Shown here piece after piece: positions 56,503-64,000 of a DNA stretch of 64,000 bases. Each line of letters opens with the position of its first letter. Position 1 is the stretch's first letter. Source of the DNA: Maribacter caenipelagi (lineage in GTDB: Bacteria; Bacteroidota; Bacteroidia; Flavobacteriales; Flavobacteriaceae). A program made the position numbers and the translations under genes. The stretch lies in the NCBI RefSeq assembly GCF_004364175.1, contig NZ_SNZW01000013.1:1-64000 (forward strand), written 5' to 3'. The notes under the pieces were generated by a model. The model was not told the DNA's origin. It saw only the letters and a list, made by a program, of their open reading frames with translations, and made no database searches.

Positions 56503-58038
56503 ATGAATAATTTTCTTTTTGTTTCTGCAGAGAATGATGCCATTCCTGATTGTAAAGCTGGTGGAATGGGTGACGTGGTTAGAGACGTTCCTAGAGAGAT
56601 ATCGAACCGAGGAGATAAAGTTCACGTAGTTGTTCCTTCTTATTGTAGACTTCATAAAAATGGAATTTTTAAAACTAAACTTGAGTTTAGTCTAAGGGGT
56701 CTGCCATATACCGCAGAATTATATGAGGTAATTCCCAAAAAGGTCGATAAAAATATAACCCATTATGTTATTCATCATCCTGAAATATTAGAGGGTGGTA
56801 TAGCTCATATTTATCATGATGATCCTACAGAACCTTTTTTTAATGATTTTGTAAAATTCATTATTTTTTGCGCAGCTACGGCAGAAGCAATTAAAATTGG
56901 TGCGTTTGGTGATTTGGATATTGTTCATATGCATGACTGGCATTCGGCAGCACTGTTATTTATAAAAACATATCATCCCCAATATCAAGATTTGAAAAAG
57001 ATGCGATATGTGTATACTATTCATAATTTAGCTATACAGGGTATTCGTCCTTTCTATAATAATTATGCTTCGGTGAATCATTGGTTTCCAGAAATTCAAT
57101 TGGATCATAAAGCTTTGATGGATTTGCGTTACCAAGATTGTATAAATTTAATGGCTGTAGGCATTCGTTTTTCCGATGCAATTCATACCGTTTCTCCGTC
57201 CTATAAAGAAGATGTTCTTTTGCCAAGTAGAAGACCTGAGTTTATTGGAGGTGAAAGTTTAGAGGAAGATTTGATAAGGGCAGATAATGAAGGTAGACTT
57301 TTTGGTATTTTAAATGCTAGTAACTACGGTAATATAAGAGTTGCAGAGAAGGGATTTTTATATAGAAATACTGTCAAAGCTATTTTTAGATGGCTTCAAG
57401 AAAATTCTAAAAAATATAAAGCTGATTTTCTCGCGCATACAGGAGAGAAAATTATGCAATTTGTAGGTAATAGACCAAAATTCATTGTGTCTAGTGTAGC
57501 GCGATTAACGGAACAAAAATTCTATTTTCTAAAAAGATCTCCCGAAGCATTTGAGAAAATGCTGGCTAGGTTGAATGAAATTGACGGTATATTCATTTTA
57601 TTAGGTACTGGCGATCCAGATTATGAAGAGTTCTTTCGTCATATGAGTTATCATCACAAAAATTTTGTGTTTACCAATGGACAATCTGAAGATTTGATTG
57701 ATTCAATGTACCTAGAAACAGATTTGTATTTTATGCCTAGTTTATTTGAACCATGTGGTATTAGTCAAATGTTGGCGATGAGAAACGGTAACCCATGTTT
57801 GGTTCATCATACTGGCGGATTAAAAGATACCGTAGATCATTTGAAAACAGGTTTTGCTTTTAGTGGAGATACCTATGATGAGCAAGTTAGTAATATGGTG
57901 AAGAGTTTTGATGAGGCATTGACCATGTGGGAGCACGATAAACCTGCTTGGAAAAAGATAAAAGCGAATGCAAAAAAGGCGCGTTTTACTTGGGAAAAAT
58001 CTTTAGATGCATATTACGAGTCACTATATCTGTTGTAA
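56503..58038 (+). CDS. Glycogen/starch synthase-like glycosyltransferase (GT5)
   Basis: 511 residues, two Rossmann domains of the GT-B fold. The GT5 N-terminal motif is KAGGMGDVVRDVPREI (KxGGL-like, with Met), followed by VHMHDWHSA, then SSVARLTEQK and the C-terminal SLFEPCGISQMLAM and HHTGGLKDTV signatures. It would extend alpha-1,4-glucan from ADP- or UDP-glucose. No other glycogen gene is adjacent. The substitution in the KTGG-type motif makes the donor specificity uncertain. Confidence 0.88.
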   Translation: MNNFLFVSAENDAIPDCKAGGMGDVVRDVPREISNRGDKVHVVVPSYCRLHKNGIFKTKLEFSLRGLPYTAELYEVIPKKVDKNITHYVIHHPEILEGGIAHIYHDDPTEPFFNDFVKFIIFCAATAEAIKIGAFGDLDIVHMHDWHSAALLFIKTYHPQYQDLKKMRYVYTIHNLAIQGIRPFYNNYASVNHWFPEIQLDHKALMDLRYQDCINLMAVGIRFSDAIHTVSPSYKEDVLLPSRRPEFIGGESLEEDLIRADNEGRLFGILNASNYGNIRVAEKGFLYRNTVKAIFRWLQENSKKYKADFLAHTGEKIMQFVGNRPKFIVSSVARLTEQKFYFLKRSPEAFEKMLARLNEIDGIFILLGTGDPDYEEFFRHMSYHHKNFVFTNGQSEDLIDSMYLETDLYFMPSLFEPCGISQMLAMRNGNPCLVHHTGGLKDTVDHLKTGFAFSGDTYDEQVSNMVKSFDEALTMWEHDKPAWKKIKANAKKARFTWEKSLDAYYESLYLL

Positions 58039-58115
58039 TCAAAGCTATTCATAGTACTTATTGTTAATTTTACCCAAAACAAATTTATGAAATTGGTAAA
58101 CCATTCTTGTTTTGT

Positions 58116-58123
58116 TAACTTTA
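58116..58123 (+). promoter_or_regulatory. Weak -7 promoter element for gltA
   Basis: TAACTTTA resembles TAnnTTTG with the last base changed, and a TTGG at about 58093-58096 lies 19-20 bp upstream as a possible -33 element. It is 30 bp before the citrate synthase start. Confidence 0.35.
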
Positions 58124-58152
58124 CGAGAAGTATTTAAAACGTAAAAATAAAA

Positions 58153-59439
58153 ATGTCAGACAAAGCTATTTTAGAATATAATGGTGAAAAATATGAGTTT
58201 CCTGTAATAAAGGGAACCGAAAACGAACTCGCAATCGATATCAAAACATTGCGTTCGGCTACCAATGGAATTATAACTATTGATCCAGGTTTTAAAAATA
58301 CAGGATCTTGTGAAAGTGCTATTACTTTTTTAGATGGTGAGAAAGGAATTTTACGTTACAGAGGTTACTCAATAGAAGAGTTGGCTGAGAAAGCTGATTT
58401 CTTAGAGGTAGCTTATGCTTTGATATTTGGTGAATTACCAAATGCAGAAGAATTAGCGAAATTTCATAAAGACATTAAAGATGAATCTCATGTAGATGAA
58501 GAGATGAAAAAGATTTTGGACGGTTTTCCAAAATCAGCACATCCAATGGGAGTTTTATCTTCTTTGACTAGCGCATTGATTGCATTTAACCCATCAACGG
58601 TTGATGTAAGTTCTGATGAAGACATGTACCATGCAATTGTTCGTATTCTCGCTAAATTTCCAGTTCTTGTAGCTTGGACTTTGCGTAAAAAGAAAGGTCT
58701 TCCTTTAGATTATGGCGATGATAGTTTAGGCTATGTTGAGAACATTCATAAAATGATGTTTAAGCGTCCTAACCAAGATTATAAAAAGAATAAGGTTGTT
58801 ATAGAGGCATTAGATAAGTTATTAATCTTACATGCTGATCATGAGCAAAACTGTTCTACTAGTACGGTACGTATTGTAGGATCTTCTCATGCTGGTTTGT
58901 TTGCATCTTTATCTGCAGGTATTTCTGCGCTTTGGGGGCCACTTCATGGGGGTGCTAACCAAGCAGTATTAGAAATGCTTGAAGCTATTGAAGCAGATGG
59001 TGGCGACACGAAGAAATACATGGCGAAAGCTAAAGATAAGTCTGACCCTTTTAGATTAATGGGCTTCGGGCATAGAGTATATAAAAACTTCGATCCACGT
59101 GCAAAGATTATTAAAGTAGCTGCTGATGAAGTATTGGCAGATTTAGGTATAGAAGATCCAATTCTTGAAATTGCAAAAGGTTTAGAGAAAGAAGCACTAG
59201 AAGATCCGTATTTTGTGGACAGAAAATTATACCCTAACGTAGACTTCTATTCAGGTATTATCTATAGAGCTTTAGGTATACCAACAGAAATGTTTACGGT
59301 AATGTTCGCTTTAGGTAGATTGCCCGGGTGGATTGCACAATGGAGAGAAATGAGATTGAACGGTGAACCAATTGGTAGACCAAGACAAGTATATACTGGT
59401 GAAAATTTAAGATCTTTTGTCGAACTGGACAAAAGGTAG
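58153..59439 (+). CDS. gltA: Citrate synthase (type II, hexameric type)
   Basis: 428 residues. Catalytic residues: histidines in LHADHEQNCSTSTVR and GFGHRVYKNFDPR, and aspartate in NVDFYSGI. The N-terminal beta domain (ILEYNGEKYEFPVIKGTENE) is that of Gram-negative type II enzymes. It condenses oxaloacetate and acetyl-CoA in the TCA cycle. Monocistronic, with a terminator. Confidence 0.97.
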   Translation: MSDKAILEYNGEKYEFPVIKGTENELAIDIKTLRSATNGIITIDPGFKNTGSCESAITFLDGEKGILRYRGYSIEELAEKADFLEVAYALIFGELPNAEELAKFHKDIKDESHVDEEMKKILDGFPKSAHPMGVLSSLTSALIAFNPSTVDVSSDEDMYHAIVRILAKFPVLVAWTLRKKKGLPLDYGDDSLGYVENIHKMMFKRPNQDYKKNKVVIEALDKLLILHADHEQNCSTSTVRIVGSSHAGLFASLSAGISALWGPLHGGANQAVLEMLEAIEADGGDTKKYMAKAKDKSDPFRLMGFGHRVYKNFDPRAKIIKVAADEVLADLGIEDPILEIAKGLEKEALEDPYFVDRKLYPNVDFYSGIIYRALGIPTEMFTVMFALGRLPGWIAQWREMRLNGEPIGRPRQVYTGENLRSFVELDKR

Positions 59440-59462
59440 ATTGCTACCGTTATCAAAAAAAC

Positions 59463-59498
59463 AAAAAGCTCTTTTAATTTTTAAAGGAGCTTTTTTTT
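59463..59498 (+). terminator. Intrinsic terminator after gltA
   Basis: Stem AAAAAGCTC ... GAGCTTTTT, extended inward by TTTTAA/TTTAAAG, followed by a T-run, 24 bp after the gltA stop. Confidence 0.85.
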
Positions 59499-59533
59499 AT
59501 GCCATTTTTTAATTCGTATTTAAATATAAATAT

Positions 59534-60448
59534 ATGTTACAGTTAAATATCAAGGATGAAGTTTCAAGGTTAAAAGCAGTGGTTCTAGGTATCGCCAAAA
59601 GTTCTGGGCCTACGCCTACCATTGAAGAGGCTTACGATCCAAAATCGGTAGAACACATAAAGGCTGGTACATACCCGGTTGAAGCAGATATGGTTGCTGA
59701 GATGGAAGGTTTTAGAAAAGTGTTCGAGAAATATGATGTTAAGGTCTATAGACCTGAAGTTCTTGAAAACTGTAATCAAATATTTACTAGGGATATTGCT
59801 TTTGTTATTGAAGACAAATTAATTAAAGCGAATATATTGCCAGATAGGGAACAAGAGGTAGAAGCAATATTACATGTTTTAGATAAGATTGATGATGATG
59901 ATATTTTGACACCTCCAGAAGATGTTCACGTGGAAGGTGGTGATGTTATGCCTTGGAACGATTATATATTTGTAGGTACGTATACGGCACCAGATTATTC
60001 TACATATATAACTGCTAGAACTAATAAAGCTGCTGTTACTTATTTAACGAAACAATTTCCGAACAAAACAATTAAGTCTTTCGAATTAAGAAAGTCTAAT
60101 ACTGTAGCGCAAGAAAATGCATTGCATTTAGATTGCTGTTTTCAACCTTTAGGAAAAGGCAAAGCTATTTTACATAAAAATGGATTTCTTGTAGAAGAGG
60201 AATATCAGTGGTTGGTAGACTTCTTTGGAAAAGAAAATATTTTTGAAATAGATGCGAATGAAATGTACCATATGTATAGTAACGTGTTTTCTATTTCACC
60301 AGATGTTGTGGTGTCTGAACGTAATTTTACACGCCTTAATAATTGGTTGCGTGAGCAAGGTTTTACGGTAGAAGAAATTGCGTACGCCGAAATTTCAAAG
60401 CAAGAAGGATTGTTACGTTGTAGTACCCTGCCTTTAATAAGAGCTTAA
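59534..60448 (+). CDS. Dimethylarginine dimethylaminohydrolase-like guanidino-modifying enzyme
   Basis: This 304-residue protein of the amidinotransferase/DDAH superfamily (beta-propeller pentein fold) has substrate-binding acidic residues in QIFTRDIAFV and VEGGDVMPW, the catalytic histidine in NALHLDCCFQPL (about 197-208) and the nucleophilic cysteine near the C-terminus in GLLRCSTLPL (about 293-302). Family members hydrolyse guanidino groups of arginine or methylarginine, or transfer amidino groups; the exact substrate cannot be read. It precedes CtlX, a member of the same superfamily, by 42 bp. Confidence 0.85.
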   Translation: MLQLNIKDEVSRLKAVVLGIAKSSGPTPTIEEAYDPKSVEHIKAGTYPVEADMVAEMEGFRKVFEKYDVKVYRPEVLENCNQIFTRDIAFVIEDKLIKANILPDREQEVEAILHVLDKIDDDDILTPPEDVHVEGGDVMPWNDYIFVGTYTAPDYSTYITARTNKAAVTYLTKQFPNKTIKSFELRKSNTVAQENALHLDCCFQPLGKGKAILHKNGFLVEEEYQWLVDFFGKENIFEIDANEMYHMYSNVFSISPDVVVSERNFTRLNNWLREQGFTVEEIAYAEISKQEGLLRCSTLPLIRA

Positions 60449-60489
60449 AATTAAAGATTTATAAAAAAGAAAATTTAATTAGTACCCCT

Positions 60490-61419
60490 ATGCAAATAAC
60501 AAATACTATACTGATGATTCGTCCGGTTTCATTTAGAATGAATGAACAGACCGCTGTCAATAATTATTTTATGGAAGATATTGATATGAAGAATCAAGAG
60601 ATAAATCAAAAAGCTCAAGAAGAGTTTGATGCCTTTGTATCCGTATTAAAAAATAAAGGAGTTAACGTTATTGTTGTCGAAGACACTAAAATGCCTGATA
60701 CTCCAGATAGTATTTTTCCTAATAACTGGATCTCTTTTCATGCAAATGGTACAGTCGGTGTTTACCCAATGTTTGCTGAGAATAGAAGAAATGAACGTCG
60801 AGAAGATATTTTCGAAATCTTGGAACAGAACGGTTTTAAAATCAATGATGTTGTCGATTACACTTCTGCCGAAGAAGAAGAATTATTTCTTGAAGGTACA
60901 GGAAGTATACTAATAGATAGAGTAAACAAAAAAGCATATTGTGCATTATCTGAACGTGCAGATGAAGATTTGTTTATTGAGTTTTGTGAAGATTTTAATT
61001 TTTTTCCCGTGATTTTTACGGCTAATCAATCTGTTGATGGTAAGCGATTACCCATTTATCATACGAATGTTATGATGGCTTTGGCTGAAAATTTTGTTGT
61101 CATTTGTACAGATTCTATTGATGATAAGAAAGAAAGAAAAAATGTATTGGACCATCTTAAAAAAGATGGTAAAGAAGTTATTATTATTACCGAACAACAA
61201 ATGCATCATTTTGCAGGTAATATGCTTCAGGTTTTAGGTAGTGATGACAAAAGGTATATGGTTATGAGTACTGCTGCTTATGATAGTTTGCGGCCAGAGC
61301 AGATTATACAAATTGAAAATCATTGTGCTATTCTACATAGCTCTTTAGATACAATTGAAACTTGTGGTGGTGGTAGTGCTCGCTGTATGATGGCAGAGGT
61401 TTTTCTTCCAAAGGATTAA
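60490..61419 (+). CDS. ctlX: CtlX-type citrulline/arginine hydrolase
   Basis: 309 residues, pentein fold. The signature start (ITNTILMIRPVSFRMNEQTAVNNYF), PDSIFPNNWISFH, the catalytic histidine in YHTNVMMALAE and the C-terminal cysteine in ETCGGGSARCMMAEVFLP match the citrulline utilisation hydrolase family. CtlX was named in Francisella for citrulline use; its role in flavobacteria is not established. Probably co-transcribed with the upstream DDAH-like gene. Confidence 0.9.
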   Translation: MQITNTILMIRPVSFRMNEQTAVNNYFMEDIDMKNQEINQKAQEEFDAFVSVLKNKGVNVIVVEDTKMPDTPDSIFPNNWISFHANGTVGVYPMFAENRRNERREDIFEILEQNGFKINDVVDYTSAEEEELFLEGTGSILIDRVNKKAYCALSERADEDLFIEFCEDFNFFPVIFTANQSVDGKRLPIYHTNVMMALAENFVVICTDSIDDKKERKNVLDHLKKDGKEVIIITEQQMHHFAGNMLQVLGSDDKRYMVMSTAAYDSLRPEQIIQIENHCAILHSSLDTIETCGGGSARCMMAEVFLPKD

Positions 61420-61426
61420 TTAAAAT

Positions 61427-61469
61427 AATTACCCTGTTAAATTATATATTTTAATGGGGTAATATTTTT
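61427..61469 (+). terminator. Terminator after ctlX
   Basis: An imperfect stem, AATTACCCTGTTAAA pairing with TTTTAATGGGGTAAT, is followed by a run of T, 8 bp after the stop. It separates ctlX from the cytochrome operon. Confidence 0.75.
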
Positions 61470-61527
61470 GTAAAGTATTCGCTATCTTCAAGGAGGTTAG
61501 ATGTTTGTTTACATTTAAAAAATCACT

Positions 61528-62139
61528 ATGAAGCTAAAACCAATTTATACTTTTCTGGCGTTAACTGTCGTGGGCTTCCTATTTGCATTGGCAAATACAC
61601 CAAAAATTTCGGCTTATGAAATTTTGGAGAAACAATCCAAGAATACCCAAAATTCTAATGACGATTATGATAAGATGATGGATGTACTTACCCATCAACG
61701 TTGTATGAACTGTCACCCTAGTGACGACATACCAAAACAGGGCGACGCTAGTCATCCTCATCATTTTGGAATGGCTAGGGGTGAAGATGATCATGGTTTT
61801 GAAGCGACTAGTTGTAATACATGTCATCAATCTCAAAATAATTTAAATTCTGGTGTGCCTGGTGCTCCACATTGGGCATTGGCACCAGCTTCAATGGCTT
61901 GGGAAGGATTAACCCGCGCGCAAATAGCAGAACGTTTACTTGATAAGAGTATGAATGGTAATCGAAGTCATCAAGAGCTTATTGAGCATATGACCGAAGA
62001 CGATTTGGTGCTTTGGGCTTGGGAACCTGGCGTAGATGCAGATGGTGAGCCAAGAACAATACCACCAGTTTCAAAAGAAGAATTTAAGAAAGCTGTTGAA
62101 AACTGGTTTGCTGATGGAGCAATAATACCTTCTAAATAA
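61528..62139 (+). CDS. Diheme c-type cytochrome-like protein
   Basis: 203 residues, beginning with an N-terminal signal or anchor (MKLKPIYTFLALTVVGFLFALA). Two haem-binding motifs, CMNCH (about 59-63) and CNTCH (about 95-99), lie 36 residues apart with several extra histidines between them. A helical C-terminal part follows. It sits 9 bp before a 2Fe-2S subunit and a molybdopterin subunit, so it probably passes electrons from that oxidoreductase to the respiratory chain in the periplasm. Confidence 0.85.
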   Translation: MKLKPIYTFLALTVVGFLFALANTPKISAYEILEKQSKNTQNSNDDYDKMMDVLTHQRCMNCHPSDDIPKQGDASHPHHFGMARGEDDHGFEATSCNTCHQSQNNLNSGVPGAPHWALAPASMAWEGLTRAQIAERLLDKSMNGNRSHQELIEHMTEDDLVLWAWEPGVDADGEPRTIPPVSKEEFKKAVENWFADGAIIPSK

Positions 62140-62148
62140 TAAAATTTT

Positions 62149-62640
62149 ATGGAAATTTCCTTGACTGTAAACGGTGTTTCAAAAACCGTAGATATAGCAG
62201 ATGAAAACACACCTTTACTTTGGGTCGTTAGAGATACTTTAGATTTAAAGGGTACAAAGTTCGGTTGTGGAAAAGCGGCTTGTGGTGCCTGTACGTTACA
62301 TGTAGATGGTGAAGCGGTCAGGTCTTGTTCATACCCCGTAAAATTTGCGGATGGAAAAGAAGTGACCACTATAGAAGGGTTGGGAGATAGAGAGAATCCG
62401 CATCCTGTTCAACAGGCTTGGATCGAAGAGATTGTGCCTCAATGTGGCTATTGTCAACCGGGTTTTATGATGGCGACTGCTGCCTTGCTGAATAAGGTTC
62501 CTAAACCTACAGATGAAGATATCGATAAGAATATTATAAATGTATGTCGTTGCGGTACTTATTACCGAATGCGAAAAGCCATATATAAAGCGGCGAAGTT
62601 ACAAGCTGAGAAGGTAATTAATGAATCTAAAGAGGCGTAA
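62149..62640 (+). CDS. 2Fe-2S subunit of an IorA-type aldehyde/isoquinoline oxidoreductase
   Basis: 163 residues. The N-terminal plant-type ferredoxin domain has [17 protein letters not shown] (about 41-57) and a fourth cysteine in RSCSYPV; the C-terminal all-helical domain has the second cluster, [10 protein letters not shown] (about 97-106) and NVCRCGTY. This is the small subunit of molybdenum hydroxylases of the IorAB or aldehyde dehydrogenase type. It has no signal peptide, so it may be exported with its Tat-bearing partner that starts 4 bp downstream. Confidence 0.93.
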   Translation: MEISLTVNGVSKTVDIADENTPLLWVVRDTLDLKGTKFGCGKAACGACTLHVDGEAVRSCSYPVKFADGKEVTTIEGLGDRENPHPVQQAWIEEIVPQCGYCQPGFMMATAALLNKVPKPTDEDIDKNIINVCRCGTYYRMRKAIYKAAKLQAEKVINESKEA

Positions 62641-62643
62641 TCG

Positions 62644-64000
62644 ATGGCTAGTAAACGAAGTGATTCAAAGAAGGTTTCAAGAAGAAAATTTTTAGTCAAA
62701 GGCGGATTAGGAACTATAGGTGTTGTGGCAATTGGGGCTTATTTATTTAGAAGTCCTATTCGACGTCAAATTTTAGGTGTAGTGAATTCACTCGAAGCGC
62801 CTTATCTCGATAATATTGACCAACCCATGATATGGTTCGAGGTAACTTCTGATAATAATATATTGTTATATTCTCCGAAAATGGAAATGGGTCAAGGCAC
62901 ATTTACCGGTATTGCACAAATGGCGGCCGAAGAATTGTCTGTATCTATGAACCAGATTCAAGTGGTACATGCAGCTTCTTCAACTGGTAATGTAGATAGT
63001 TTTGCTACTGGTGGTAGTACTTCTATATCTGGACTGTGGAAACCGCTTAGAGAACTTTCTGCCATGCTTCGGGTTATGCTTTTAAAGCAAGCTGCTCTTA
63101 AAATGAATGTAGATGTCGATCAGCTTTCTGTTGAAGACGGGCTAATATCCGGCAACGGAAAAACATTGACCTATGCTCAAGCGGCAGCGGGAGTTGAGAA
63201 TTGGGAAGTGCCAGATGTTCCTGCATTAAAAGATGCCAAAGATTATAAATACATAGGTCAACCTGTTGCTAGGGTTGATTTGGATGCTAAGGTATACGGA
63301 GATCCAATATTCGGAATGGATGCAGAAATGCCTGATATGCTTTATGGTGCCGTGGTAAGACCTTTTAAAATAGGTTCAACATTTATTAGTGCAGATACGA
63401 AGGCGGCAGAGAATATGCCTGGTGTAGTTAAGATTGTTGTTGAAAATGATTTTGTTGGTGTAGTTGCAAACTCTATGTTAGAAGCGGAGAAAGCAAAAGA
63501 TGCCATTATTGTTACATGGAATAGCTATGATAATTTAAATACCGAGGCAATTGTCAAAATGATGACTGTCGGTAATGGAAAGTCTTCGGTGATTCAAAAA
63601 AACGGAGACTCTTTTAATGATCAAGATAAAGTAGAAATATTAGAATTTAGAAGTCCGATTGGGGCGCACGCTCAAATTGAACCAAATGGTGTTGTTGCTT
63701 TTGTTGATGGCGATAGCGCTACTATAAAAATATCCACACAGGTGGTAAGCATTACTAGAAAAGAGGTAGCCAAGCGATTAGATTTAGATGTGGAAAATGT
63801 CAATGTAATACCTACTTATTTGGGTGGTGGTTTTGGTAGAAGATTACATACGCCGCATGCAGTGCAGGCGGCAATTTTATCTAAAGCTGTCGGTAAACCT
63901 GTTAAATACTTTTTTAGTAGAAAAGAAGAGTTTGAGCATGACATGTTTCGACCGCCAACACATCATGTTATTAAAGGAAAATTAAATGCTGAAGGTTATC
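62644..64000 (+). CDS. Molybdopterin-binding subunit of xanthine-dehydrogenase family (IorB-type), partial
   Basis: The frame is open from the ATG at 62644 to the window edge (452 codons) and lacks its C-terminal part. The N-terminus holds a twin-arginine signal, SRRKFLVKGGLGTIG (about 12-26), so the enzyme is exported folded. Conserved molybdopterin segments are visible: MEMGQGTFTGIAQMAAEEL, GGSTSISG, FRSPIGAHAQIEPN and YLGGGFGRRLHTPHAVQ. With the preceding two genes it forms an operon for a periplasmic molybdenum hydroxylase acting on an aldehyde or N-heterocycle. Confidence 0.9.
   Translation, partial: MASKRSDSKKVSRRKFLVKGGLGTIGVVAIGAYLFRSPIRRQILGVVNSLEAPYLDNIDQPMIWFEVTSDNNILLYSPKMEMGQGTFTGIAQMAAEELSVSMNQIQVVHAASSTGNVDSFATGGSTSISGLWKPLRELSAMLRVMLLKQAALKMNVDVDQLSVEDGLISGNGKTLTYAQAAAGVENWEVPDVPALKDAKDYKYIGQPVARVDLDAKVYGDPIFGMDAEMPDMLYGAVVRPFKIGSTFISADTKAAENMPGVVKIVVENDFVGVVANSMLEAEKAKDAIIVTWNSYDNLNTEAIVKMMTVGNGKSSVIQKNGDSFNDQDKVEILEFRSPIGAHAQIEPNGVVAFVDGDSATIKISTQVVSITRKEVAKRLDLDVENVNVIPTYLGGGFGRRLHTPHAVQAAILSKAVGKPVKYFFSRKEEFEHDMFRPPTHHVIKGKLNAEGY

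Noticed and set aside
61579-61836. Minus-strand ORF opposite the cytochrome gene
   Set aside because: It is antisense to a frame with two clear haem motifs and has no recognisable domain.

Overview
This is an AT-rich chromosomal window from a marine-type member of the Flavobacteriaceae (Bacteroidota). The evidence is a SusC/SusD pair, a PorP/SprF protein with an OmpA-like protein and a gliding-motility C-terminal (type B, T9SS) adhesin, flavobacterial house-keeping families (DUF5723, CtlX, RadC next to a DUF7033-type deacetylase), Bacteroidota -33/-7 promoters of the TTTG/TAnnTTTG type, and a str-S10-spc-alpha ribosomal block without tuf.

Region 1 (1-7.8 kb) is the exceptional part: an integron-like gene-cassette array. 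Small minus-strand genes, all but one apparently exported or membrane-anchored, alternate with eight long imperfect palindromes of about 130-200 bp. The outer ends of each palindrome are not complementary to each other beyond the AAC/GTT core. They are complementary, over about 10 bp, to the facing end of the next palindrome across the cassette. This is the R''/R' logic of integron attC sites. All eight sites share one architecture: AACG, 8-9 nt, a stem of the TAnGnnnnGT type, a variable loop, the matching stem half, exactly 6 nt, then TGTT. Nearly all stem deviations are G.T wobbles that survive only when the plus strand (the bottom strand relative to the cassette genes) folds. A XerC/D-like tyrosine recombinase (6171-7322) heads the array in the same orientation as the cassettes and lacks the extra segment typical of IntI. 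A short hairpin at 6117-6156 may be the attI-like end, and a perfect 8-bp palindrome lies in the recombinase promoter region.

Region 2 (7.9-36.3 kb) holds ordinary accessory and house-keeping genes: a catalytically altered SDR and a cupin; the T9SS adhesin/PorP/OmpA trio; mpl; radC, a deacetylase-like protein and yjjG; surface proteins; rarA; a rhomboid protease; rlmB; and a SusC-SusD-lipoprotein operon followed by a large FG-GAP/ASPIC lipoprotein, with no glycoside hydrolase.

Region 3 (36.6-53.8 kb) is one long plus-strand translation block, rpsL to rplQ, including fusA, secY, infA and rpoA. Two non-coding leaders in it have clear secondary structure, before rplC and before rpsD. Region 4 (53.8-64 kb) carries carA, eno, a glycogen synthase, citrate synthase, two adjacent guanidino-group hydrolases (a DDAH-like enzyme and CtlX), and a diheme-cytochrome / 2Fe-2S / molybdopterin oxidoreductase operon whose last gene runs off the window. 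No rRNA, tRNA, CRISPR array or intact insertion sequence was seen.
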